From a bacterium (GTDB lineage: Bacteria; Vulcanimicrobiota; Vulcanimicrobiia; Vulcanimicrobiales; SCRA01), in contig SCRI01000064.1 of assembly GCA_004298675.1 (NCBI GenBank), positions 1-64,000 on the forward strand: DNA of 64,000 bases, in the 5' to 3' direction. The stretch's first letter is position 1, and the number at the start of each line of letters is the position of its first letter. Positions 1-6,762 of this stretch are shown one piece after another. Both the position numbers and the translations under genes were made by a program. The notes beneath the pieces were generated by a model, which worked only from the letters and a program-made list of their open reading frames with translations, ran no database searches and was not told the DNA's origin.

Positions 1-119
1 CAACCCACACCGCCGACACACGTCAATCGGCTTCCTCTCACCCATGGACTTCGAGCGCCGCATGAGTCAGCCCGCCTGATGTCCAATCACAAACTCTCCA
101 CGGAACCGGACCAGCTTCA
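1..119 (+). mobile_element. Right end of an IS3-family insertion sequence (partial)
   Basis: The first 79 bases encode the C-terminus of an IS3-type transposase, and about 40 noncoding bases follow. The last part (about 97-119), read inward from the end on the minus strand, starts TGAAGCTGGTCCGGTTCCGT. That is the TGA..GG..CGG style of end typical of IS3-family inverted repeats. Immediately after it, coding sequence for an ABC ATPase begins in mid-domain, so the element sits inside that gene. The left end and target duplication lie outside the window, so the exact boundary (about base 119) is inferred. Confidence 0.7.
2..79 (+). CDS. IS3-family transposase OrfB, C-terminal fragment
   Basis: The reading frame open at the window edge encodes NPHRRHTSIGFLSP followed by MDFERRM and a stop at 77-79. 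This matches the very conserved tail of IS3-family integrase-core transposases, usually NPxRRHSxLGYLSPxxFE. The DDE catalytic residues would lie upstream, outside the window. Only 25 codons are visible, so activity cannot be judged. The tail ends about 40 bases before the inferred inverted repeat, as expected for the family. Confidence 0.75.
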   Translation, partial: NPHRRHTSIGFLSPMDFERRMSQPA

Positions 120-436
120 GGGAGTCGCTTTCGCAAGGCGACCGCAAGCGCTTGGAGATCGCGATGGCCCTTCAACTGGACGCACGTCTGCTACTGCTCG
201 ACGAGCCGACGGCCGGCATGTCAGCGCGGGAGACCTCTGAGACGGTGACGCTGGTAGAGAGCCTGTGGCGCCGCCGTAACTTGACGATCCTGCTCACCGA
301 GCACGACATGTCGGTGGTCTTCCGGCTCGCCCAGCGCCTGACCGTCATGCATCGCGGGCGCGTGCTCTGCTCCGGCGCTCCGCAGGAGATCCGTGGCCGC
401 GCCGACGTACGGGAGATCTACTTAGGCCATGACTGA
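120..436 (+). pseudogene. livG: LivG-type branched-chain amino acid ABC ATPase, 3' part only
   Basis: The frame reads ESLSQGDRKRLEIAMAL (ABC signature), then LLLLDEPTAGM (Walker B), then LLTEHDMSVV (H-loop). This is the second half of a LivG-family ATPase that energises import of branched-chain amino acids or related solutes. Walker A and the Q-loop are missing. The frame is closed by a stop at 77-79, and an IS3-family end abuts codons just before the signature motif. The visible part therefore looks like the distal piece of an interrupted gene. A TTG at 152 could serve as a start but would give a non-functional 94-residue protein. The stop overlaps the start of livF (ATG at 429), as in intact livGF operons. 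Confidence 0.8.
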
Positions 437-1142
437 GCCGCTACTCACCCTTTCCAGAGTCCACGCCTACTACGGCTCGGCCCACGTACTCTTCGACGTC
501 GCACTCGAGGTCGAGTCCGGTTCGCTGTTGGCACTGGTTGGACGCAACGGCGCGGGGAAGACCACCACGGCGCGCACCATACTCGGCGCGGGGGTACGCA
601 GCAAGGGCTCCGTCCGCTTCGATGGAGCCGAGCTCGCGCACGTCCCGACGCCGCAGCGTGCGCGCCGCGGCATCCAACTCGTCCCAGACGATCGCCGCAT
701 CTACGCGGGCCTCAGCGTGCGTGAGAACATCCTCTTGGGGCGCCACGCGGCCCCACGCGATGAAGCATTGCCACTGCAGCACGTGGTCTCGCTCTTCCCT
801 CTGCTGGCACCGCTCTTGGAACGCGGTGGCGGCGAGCTCAGCGGTGGCGAGCAGCAATTGGTCGCCGTCGCACGCGCGCTCGTCGCGCGCCCTCGGCTGC
901 TGATTCTCGATGAGCCGACCGAGGGTCTCGCGCCGGTAATCGTGGAGCAGGTGGGTAACGCCATCCGTCTCTTACGCACGGAATTCGGCACCACCGTACT
1001 CTTGATCGAACAAAACGCCGCCTTCGCGCTCGCGCTTGCCGATCACGTTGCGGTTATCGACCAAGGACGGGTCGCCTTCACCGGCGTTCGTGACGCCTTC
1101 CTTGCCGATCCGGGACTGACAGAGCGCTTTCTGACGATCTAA
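429..1142 (+). CDS. livF: Branched-chain amino acid-type ABC transporter ATPase LivF
   Basis: The 237-residue ATPase has the normal LivF length. Walker A GRNGAGKTT is at residues 38-46, signature LSGGEQQ at 137-143, Walker B LLILDEP at 157-163 and the H-loop in LLIEQNA. LivF pairs with LivG and the LivHM permeases to import branched-chain amino acids, amides or aromatic acids. The start overlaps the end of the truncated livG by 8 bases, so translation was probably coupled. With livG broken, this gene may no longer be functional or well expressed, unless the insertion element supplies a promoter. The binding-protein gene at 10025 could be a partner but is not adjacent. Confidence 0.9.
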   Translation: MTEPLLTLSRVHAYYGSAHVLFDVALEVESGSLLALVGRNGAGKTTTARTILGAGVRSKGSVRFDGAELAHVPTPQRARRGIQLVPDDRRIYAGLSVRENILLGRHAAPRDEALPLQHVVSLFPLLAPLLERGGGELSGGEQQLVAVARALVARPRLLILDEPTEGLAPVIVEQVGNAIRLLRTEFGTTVLLIEQNAAFALALADHVAVIDQGRVAFTGVRDAFLADPGLTERFLTI

Positions 1143-1255
1143 GATCAGACGGTTCGTCTTCCTGCCGGCTGGCAGGGCGCAGGCCGGCTTGGCTTCCTAC
1201 TAACCCATCGAGATCGGGCCGCGATTCCGGGTACAGTACGACGTAGAGGTACGTC

Positions 1256-1480
1256 ATGGGAAAACTCGTTGAACTCAACAGCCAGGGCGACACCACTACG
1301 CTTTGGGATCCGGCCGACGACGTGTCGCTGCACGAAACCGACGTCAAGTTCAAGGAATTGATGGAGCGCGGCTTCAGCATGGTCGAGCGCACCGCCGACG
1401 AGGAGACCTTTCATCGCGCGGATCACTTTGACCCAAGAGCTGAAGAAATCGTTGCGATCTTCCCAATGACCGGCGGCTAG
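1256..1480 (+). CDS. Small hypothetical protein with C-terminal Gly-Gly
   Basis: This 74-residue acidic protein was not recognised with certainty. It opens MGKLVELNSQGDTTTLWDP, has a predicted amphipathic middle (about residues 28-42), then FDPRAEEIVAIFPMTGG at the C-terminus. It carries no signal peptide or membrane segment. Length, a strand-helix-strand-like pattern and the terminal Gly-Gly recall ubiquitin-like modifiers, but no fold was verified and no E1 or JAB peptidase gene is next to it. It is followed after 6 bases by a membrane-anchored hypothetical gene, so the two are probably one operon. The ATG at 1256 lies just after a purine-rich GTAGAGGTAC stretch that can act as the ribosome site. 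Confidence 0.65.
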   Translation: MGKLVELNSQGDTTTLWDPADDVSLHETDVKFKELMERGFSMVERTADEETFHRADHFDPRAEEIVAIFPMTGG

Positions 1481-1486
1481 TCCGCC

Positions 1487-1930
1487 GTGTTGAGCGCCGT
1501 CACCACGCCGGAGGTGCTGGGCGCAACCGCCGTGGTGTTGAGCGCGGCGGCCATACTGACGGCCCGCGCCACACGCCCGCCCCCTCCCGCGCAGCATGCC
1601 AACTCCGATTTCGCGGCGCCGTGGCATCGTGCGGGCGAGCGTGCGCTCGAGACGCTGCTGGAACATCTGAACGAACGGCAGCGAGCCGAGTACGAGCATC
1701 AGCTCGCATTTACAGTGGTAGCCTCCTCAGGCAACACGTACTACCTCTCGCGCAACGAAGTCATCGCGAAGATCGGCAGGCAAGTCTTCCGCTTGTGCAT
1801 CCAGCCCAGTACCACGGAGGCCATCCCGGCCTGGGACGTCGTGCTCGCACGTAAGCTCTTGATCGAGGCCGACGAGGCAGCATTCCTAGCCACGGCCAAG
1901 CGCTGGCCTTGGCCGAACATCTACGGCTGA
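1487..1930 (+). CDS. Membrane-anchored hypothetical protein
   Basis: This 147-residue protein has a GTG start. Residues about 8-27 form one hydrophobic segment (EVLGATAVVLSAAAILTA), followed by a proline-rich linker and a soluble domain containing WHRAGERALETLLEHLNERQ and a single cysteine in FRLCIQP. The end is aromatic (RWPWPNIYG). It lies 6 bases after the small Gly-Gly protein gene and is probably cotranscribed with it. Function is unknown. The one-cysteine soluble domain and the linkage to a Gly-Gly protein are the only clues. A later start would remove the anchor, so topology depends on the chosen start. Confidence 0.6.
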   Translation: MLSAVTTPEVLGATAVVLSAAAILTARATRPPPPAQHANSDFAAPWHRAGERALETLLEHLNERQRAEYEHQLAFTVVASSGNTYYLSRNEVIAKIGRQVFRLCIQPSTTEAIPAWDVVLARKLLIEADEAAFLATAKRWPWPNIYG

Positions 1931-1993
1931 CGCCGCTACGGTTTACAGTCTACCACCCGGATGCGGCGAGAATACGGCGCGGCGAGGAAAGCC

Positions 1994-2548
1994 TCAAGAC
2001 GGACTGACGAGGATCGCCTCCACGTCGAGGACGATCTCGATCTGCGGACTCACGACGACCCCGCCGTCCGCAAGCTCGGCGTTCCAGTCGACGCCGAAGT
2101 CGAAGCGATCGATGCGCGTACGCGCCGTGAAGCCGGCGCGCGTCTTGGGGCCGAGGTCAACCCCGCCTTCCCACCACGGCGTCTGCCACGTCCCCTGAAA
2201 ATGGACGTCCAGCGTCACCGGCCGTGCAATCTCCTTGATGGTGAGCGTTCCGTCGACTTCGTAGTCGGTTGGACCGATCACGCGCGTTTGCGTGCCGGCA
2301 AAGCGGATGGTGGGGTAGCGCTCGCAGTTCAGGAAGTCGGCGCTGCGCAGATGGGCGTCCCGCGCCGGTTCACCGCTCCAACAGCTACTGGCATCGATGG
2401 TCGCTTCGACAGCCAGCGCATTGGGGTGGCGTGGATCGAACTCCAGCTCGCCCCGCACCCCCTTGAACGATCCGCGCACCCAGGTCACCATCATGTGCCG
2501 CGCGCAGAACTCGGCCGCCGTATGTCCCGGTTCGAACGTCCACTTCAT
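1994..2548 (-). CDS. YceI-family lipocalin-like protein
   Basis: The 184-residue product matches YceI proteins, beta-barrel lipid- or polyisoprenoid-binding proteins. Visible hallmarks are MKWTFEPGHTAAEFCARHMM at the start, the FDPRHP and HLRSADFLNCERYPTIRF region, and TLTIKEIARPV. There is no signal peptide, so this is a cytoplasmic variant. The ATG at 2548 was chosen because GAGGAG lies 9 bases upstream; an in-frame TTG at 2557 has no spacing to that site. A polyisoprenoid-binding role is known for some members; the ligand here is unknown. It is separated from the convergent hypothetical pair by about 60 bases. Confidence 0.88.
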   Translation of the reverse strand: MKWTFEPGHTAAEFCARHMMVTWVRGSFKGVRGELEFDPRHPNALAVEATIDASSCWSGEPARDAHLRSADFLNCERYPTIRFAGTQTRVIGPTDYEVDGTLTIKEIARPVTLDVHFQGTWQTPWWEGGVDLGPKTRAGFTARTRIDRFDFGVDWNAELADGGVVVSPQIEIVLDVEAILVSPS

Positions 2549-2596
2549 CGCAGACAACTCCTCTCGGAGCGATAGTTCCCCGCTTGAGGCACTACC

Positions 2597-3790
2597 CTAC
2601 CACGCCTCACTGGCCTCCTTAATGAAGGCGAGCAGGAGCTCGCTGAGCCGTAGCGGTTGTTCTTGTTGAATCCAGTGACCGGCCCCGTCAATGAGCTCGA
2701 TCTCACCCATCCTCGTCGTCGCCTTGGTTTTCATAAGATCGAGCGCTCCCGGTGCCGAATAGGTGCCCCAATCGCTCTTCCCGCCAATAAAGAGTGACGG
2801 CACATCGATCGTCTTGCCCGAAAAGAGGCGTAACTCAGCGTTCAGAGCTGGATCGGAGTAGACGCGATACGCCTGCAGGGCGCCTTGAAACCCGGTACGG
2901 TCGTATTCCTCCGTGTACACCCCGAGTTCCGGCTCGGTGAGCCATTTGCAGGCCGCGACTTCGTTGGCGGTAGGCAGAAATGGAGCGACGGTCTGAGGCA
3001 TCGTCTTGCCGAGATCCATGACGTAATAGGTGGGCATCTGTGCAAGTTCTGCGGCAGTCCGCGCTTTCAATGGATGCGGCTTATTTCCCGCCCAGTCAGC
3101 ACTCTTGACGTGGAAGAATGCACGAAGAAACGCGTGTAAACCTTGGGGCGGGTGCCACATGTCGGCGTTGGCCTTCGGTGTGCTCAAGTATTGTTGGTAA
3201 TACTCTCTGGGAGGATCGAGCGCCGCCAGCGCCGCCGCTAGTTTTTGATTTTCAGTGTTCGGTTGAACTGATGCTGACTCGCTTTCCGCAATGTTGAACG
3301 GAAATTCGGGGGAACCGGGAAATGGTGCGCTCATCAGCACCACTGCGGGAAAAACATCAGGTCGGGCTAACGAGCAGTAAGCCGCCACAGGCGAGCCGAG
3401 GTCGTGTCCGACGAGCATTGCCGTACGCCGATACCCTAGCGCCGAAACCAACGCGAGGGCGTCACGCGTCGTATTCAAGATGCTGAAAGGCTCTAGCAGG
3501 GTGCCATAGTCATTCACCCAGCCGGTGGTACGGCCAAAGCCTCGCTGGTCGGGGGCCACGACATGGTAGCCAGCGCCAGCCAGAACTGGGATAAGGTGTC
3601 GCCAGCCGTAAGCCAAGTCCGGAAACCCATGCAGAAGCAGTACCAACGGCCGACCGGAGCTTTCATAACCGGCCTCAAGAATATGGACACCGAGGCCGTT
3701 TACTCCATGGATCATGCGCGACCGAATCGCTTTGGGAAGCGTTCCATTGCCATAAGTTGAAGTCGTCAAAGCAGTTCCTCCTATGGCCAT
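2597..3790 (-). CDS. Alpha/beta-hydrolase, soluble epoxide hydrolase-like
   Basis: The 397-residue protein has an alpha/beta-hydrolase core: oxyanion motif HGFPD near residue 54, nucleophile elbow VGHDLGS with Asp as nucleophile, and catalytic His in GAGHWIQQ near the end. An Asp nucleophile with HGFPD and a lid containing tyrosines (EYYQQYL) is typical of epoxide hydrolases, which open epoxides to diols. Haloalkane dehalogenase-like activity is an alternative. The N-terminus before MIHGVNGLGVHILEAG is longer than usual, and a start at that internal ATG is possible. It is divergent from the metal ATPase, and its 5' end is close to the MerR-type promoter. Confidence 0.82.
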   Translation of the reverse strand: MAIGGTALTTSTYGNGTLPKAIRSRMIHGVNGLGVHILEAGYESSGRPLVLLLHGFPDLAYGWRHLIPVLAGAGYHVVAPDQRGFGRTTGWVNDYGTLLEPFSILNTTRDALALVSALGYRRTAMLVGHDLGSPVAAYCSLARPDVFPAVVLMSAPFPGSPEFPFNIAESESASVQPNTENQKLAAALAALDPPREYYQQYLSTPKANADMWHPPQGLHAFLRAFFHVKSADWAGNKPHPLKARTAAELAQMPTYYVMDLGKTMPQTVAPFLPTANEVAACKWLTEPELGVYTEEYDRTGFQGALQAYRVYSDPALNAELRLFSGKTIDVPSLFIGGKSDWGTYSAPGALDLMKTKATTRMGEIELIDGAGHWIQQEQPLRLSELLLAFIKEASEAW

Positions 3791-3866
3791 ACGATGGCGA
3801 TTCCTCCTGGAGCGCGAGCGATCTTCCCCGTTTGAGGTATTGCCCTTTCACCCTGCCGGTGGGCGC

Positions 3867-3904
3867 TTGACCTTGACCGCCGGGTCAAGGTGTAGGGTGA
3901 CTAG
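3867..3904 (+). promoter_or_regulatory. MerR-family metal-responsive promoter/operator
   Basis: A -35 box TTGACC (3867-3872) and a -10 box TAGGGT (3893-3898) are separated by 20 bases, the overlong spacing typical of MerR-family promoters. Between them lies a perfect dyad with 9-base arms, ACCTTGACC (3870-3878) and GGTCAAGGT (3883-3891), with a 4-base centre. The expected start site, about 7 bases after the -10 box, falls on or next to the A of the ATPase ATG at 3905, so the transcript would be leaderless. The cognate regulator is probably the MerR protein encoded at 6264-6707. Confidence 0.85.
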
Positions 3905-6337
3905 ATGAACGCTTGTTCTTCAGAATCAGACGCAAGGACCTACTGGGCGGAGGAGCCCTCGGCCACACCTGGACAAGCGCGCTTCCGTGCCCGCATCGGT
4001 GGGCTGCATTGCTCGCTTTGCACCGGCACGATCGAGCGTGCGCTGGGGCGTGAACCTGGCGTGCACCACGTCGCCGTCAGCCTCACGCACGAGCAGGCGC
4101 TGATCGAATACGACCCCAGCCGCATCGGGCCGCGACAAATCCTCTCGACGCTGCGTGACATCGGCTATACCGTATCCGATCCACGCAAGCTGCGCCGGTA
4201 CGCGGAAGAGGAACGCGAGCTCGTGCGCGGGGGCCAGCGCCTTCTCGTGGCCAGCGGGCTGAGCCTGACTGCAATCGCACTCATCGCAAACCTCGCGAGC
4301 GTCGGCGGCTTCACCATCGCCGCGATCGTCGCCGCGACGTTCCTCGCCATGACGTTCGCCGTGTTGCGTCCGAAAGGTGCGGCGCTCGCGGCTGGCGTCA
4401 CGGGAGGATTGGCCGTCCTGCCGGCCGCTCTGATCGCACTACGCGCTCAGCATATAGACACCACGTTCATCCCTTATGCCGCCGGCGCACTCGCTTTGGC
4501 GCAAGCACTAGCCGTCGCACCGCACATCCTGCGGATGGCGTGGCAGTCACTTCGGCGCGGCATCCTCAACCAGCATGTGATGTTAGAAGCGGGCGCATTG
4601 GCCGGTATTGCTGGGGGCATCTTCGGATTGATCGCGCACCCCACGCACTTTCCGGCGGCGGCCTTCTTCGCCGTCACCGTGATCGTCATTGACTACCACG
4701 TCTTTTCTGAATGGCTCTCATTACTCGTGAAGACGCGCAGCTCGCAGGCGATAAAGCGGCTATTGGAACTCGCGCCCGATAGCGCATGGCTGCTGCGCGA
4801 CGGGACTGAACGCGAGGTCGAGGTCGCGCAGATCAGCGTAGGAGATCTCGTGCGCGTGAAACCCGGCGAGCGCGTCCCCGTCGACGGCCACGTCGTGAGC
4901 GGTCATTCTGCGGTCAGCCAGTCATTGGTCACAGGCGAGCCGATACCGGTAGAAAAGCGCGAGGGCGATGACGTGATCGGCGGCTCGCTCAACGGAAGCG
5001 GTACGCTGCTGCTGCGGGTAAGCGCAGTTGGCGAGGAGAGTTTTCTCCAGCAGGTGGTACGACGGGTGGAAGACGCGCGTGCGCTCAAGCCAGGCATTCT
5101 GCATCTCGTGGACCGGGTGCTGCGCATCTATACGCCAAGCGTGCTGATCGTAGCAGCGCTTGCGGCACTTGGCTGGTTACTCGCTCCACTGTTGGCAACC
5201 GGTCATGCCGACACCGCGCGTGCGGTCTTCTCGGCACTCAGCGTGCTGGTGATGGGCTATCCCTGCGCCGTTGGAATAGCCGCGCCGCTCTCAATCGTGC
5301 ACGGGGCCGGCGAGGCGGCGGACAACGGAATCATCATGCGCACGGGCGAGGCGTTCCAAACCCTGCGCCTGGTCACGCACGTCGTGCTGGACAAGACCGG
5401 TACGCTCACACGCGGTGTGCCCGAGGTACGCGCGATCGAGGCGCTCGGCTCCGCGACCGAGTTGCTAGCGCTGGCAGCCGCGGTAGAGCGTTCCTCCGAG
5501 CATCCCTTGGCGCAAGCCATCGTGAACGCCGCGTTGGACCGGCGCATCTCACCACCCGATGTCACGGACTTCATCGCGCTTCCTGGCGAAGGCGTCGTCG
5601 CGAGCGTCGCGGGCAGCGAGGTGCTCGTCGGGAAGCCAGCGTTCCTGGTCCAACGCGGCGTGGATCTGCGCCTATTGGCCACTCGTATCCACGCACTCGA
5701 AGAGCGCGGGTATACCGTAATCGTGGTCAGCCGCGCCTGTACCGCACTTGGCGCTATCGCCTTAGGTGACGAGTTGCGCCCAGAGGCTGCGCGAGCAGTG
5801 GCGGCGATGCGCGCCGCCGGCCTCACCCCGATACTCGTCACCGGCGACAACGAGCGCGCCGCGCGGCAGGTGGCACGCGAGGCCGGCATCACTGAGTTCC
5901 ACGCCGGCGTTCTCCCCCATCAAAAAGCCGAATTCGTGCGCTCCCTGCAACGCAGCAGGAAGGTGGTGATGGCCGGCGACGGTATCAACGATGCCCCCGC
6001 GCTCATGCAGGCCGATGTCGGCATCGCCATGGGCGCCGGCATCGACATCGCGATTGAGTCATCGGACATCGTCATCGTCGGTAACGACTTGGGTGCGCTC
6101 ATGACCGCACGCGCGATCAGCGCGCGCAGCTATCGCAAGGTGCAGCAGAACGTGCTGTTGGCCTTCTTCTTCAACGGACTCGGCGTCCCGGCCGCGGCTA
6201 CCGGCCTCGTTTATCCAGCCTGGGCGATGGCAGCGATGGCAATCAGCGTCACGCTGCTCTTCGTCAATTCCCTCTCCGCACGGCCGGCGCTGCTCCTGGA
6301 CGCCCTACGCAGCGTGGGCCGCTCCACGGCAGCATGA
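3905..6337 (+). CDS. P1B-type heavy-metal-translocating ATPase (YPC variant)
   Basis: This 810-residue inner-membrane metal pump has a full set of P1B features. They are an N-terminal heavy-metal-associated domain with GLHCSLC (Cys36, Cys39), membrane helices, TGE loop (VTGEPIPVE), phosphorylated Asp496 in DKTGT, SSEHPL nucleotide-binding motif and GDGINDAP hinge. The membrane metal motif reads YPCAVGIAAP at residues 452-461, so the first Cys of the usual CPC is Tyr. This makes the transported ion uncertain: Cu(I), Zn/Cd/Pb or another soft metal. It is under a MerR-type promoter, probably leaderless, and its 3' end overlaps the convergent merR gene by 74 bases. Confidence 0.93.
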   Translation: MNACSSESDARTYWAEEPSATPGQARFRARIGGLHCSLCTGTIERALGREPGVHHVAVSLTHEQALIEYDPSRIGPRQILSTLRDIGYTVSDPRKLRRYAEEERELVRGGQRLLVASGLSLTAIALIANLASVGGFTIAAIVAATFLAMTFAVLRPKGAALAAGVTGGLAVLPAALIALRAQHIDTTFIPYAAGALALAQALAVAPHILRMAWQSLRRGILNQHVMLEAGALAGIAGGIFGLIAHPTHFPAAAFFAVTVIVIDYHVFSEWLSLLVKTRSSQAIKRLLELAPDSAWLLRDGTEREVEVAQISVGDLVRVKPGERVPVDGHVVSGHSAVSQSLVTGEPIPVEKREGDDVIGGSLNGSGTLLLRVSAVGEESFLQQVVRRVEDARALKPGILHLVDRVLRIYTPSVLIVAALAALGWLLAPLLATGHADTARAVFSALSVLVMGYPCAVGIAAPLSIVHGAGEAADNGIIMRTGEAFQTLRLVTHVVLDKTGTLTRGVPEVRAIEALGSATELLALAAAVERSSEHPLAQAIVNAALDRRISPPDVTDFIALPGEGVVASVAGSEVLVGKPAFLVQRGVDLRLLATRIHALEERGYTVIVVSRACTALGAIALGDELRPEAARAVAAMRAAGLTPILVTGDNERAARQVAREAGITEFHAGVLPHQKAEFVRSLQRSRKVVMAGDGINDAPALMQADVGIAMGAGIDIAIESSDIVIVGNDLGALMTARAISARSYRKVQQNVLLAFFFNGLGVPAAATGLVYPAWAMAAMAISVTLLFVNSLSARPALLLDALRSVGRSTAA

Positions 6338-6707
6338 CGCGGGCCAGAATGGCACAGCCATCACCAGCCCCAGTGGACGTCGATTCGAGGTCCGTGAGGA
6401 AGCGATCGAAGGCCTCGAGCTCACGGACCCGCCGCGCGACCTCCTCGCGCTTCTCGCGCAGCATGAGTCGCACGCGCTGGCACGGTTGCTCACCTTTTCG
6501 TAGAAGTTGCACGATCTCGCGGATCTCGTCAAACGGCAACCCCAGCGACTGCGCCCGGCGTATCGCGCGCATGATCTCGACCGCGCGTTCGTCAAACACG
6601 CGATAGCCGGAGGCGGTCCGCTGCGAGCATAGAAGACCGCGGCGCTCGTAGTAGCGCACCGCTTTGGGCGTCACGCCCGCGCGCCGGGCGAGCTCTCCGA
6701 TATACAT
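6264..6707 (-). CDS. MerR-family metal-responsive transcriptional regulator
   Basis: This 147-residue regulator has an N-terminal winged helix (MYIGELARRAGVTPKAVRYY), a long dimerisation helix and metal-site cysteines Cys76 (QPCQRV) and Cys118 (GDGCAI), plus Cys133. The pattern is that of the ZntR/CadR/PbrR/MerR branch rather than organic-effector members; the metal cannot be told from sequence. The ATG at 6707 was chosen because the promoter -10 box overlaps the codons of a longer GTG start at 6725. It is convergent with the P1B ATPase and probably controls both that promoter and its own. Confidence 0.92.
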   Translation of the reverse strand: MYIGELARRAGVTPKAVRYYERRGLLCSQRTASGYRVFDERAVEIMRAIRRAQSLGLPFDEIREIVQLLRKGEQPCQRVRLMLREKREEVARRVRELEAFDRFLTDLESTSTGAGDGCAILARVMLPWSGPRCVGRPGAAPAVRRGN

Positions 6708-6716
6708 TGCACGTTC

Positions 6717-6748
6717 AGTGTACACCTTGACCTTAGGAGATGGTCAAG
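6717..6748 (-). promoter_or_regulatory. Autoregulated promoter of the merR gene
   Basis: Read on the minus strand, TTGACC (6747-6742) and TACACT (6722-6717) are separated by 19 bases. The stretch GGTCAAGGTGTA just before and into the -10 box is identical to the right half of the ATPase operator at 3883-3894. The -10 box ends 9 bases before the merR ATG, so the transcript has almost no leader. An additional dyad CTTGACC/GGTCAAG (9-base centre) spans 6726-6748. This suggests MerR autoregulation. Confidence 0.75.
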
Positions 6749-6762
6749 CGCAGCAGCCCACG

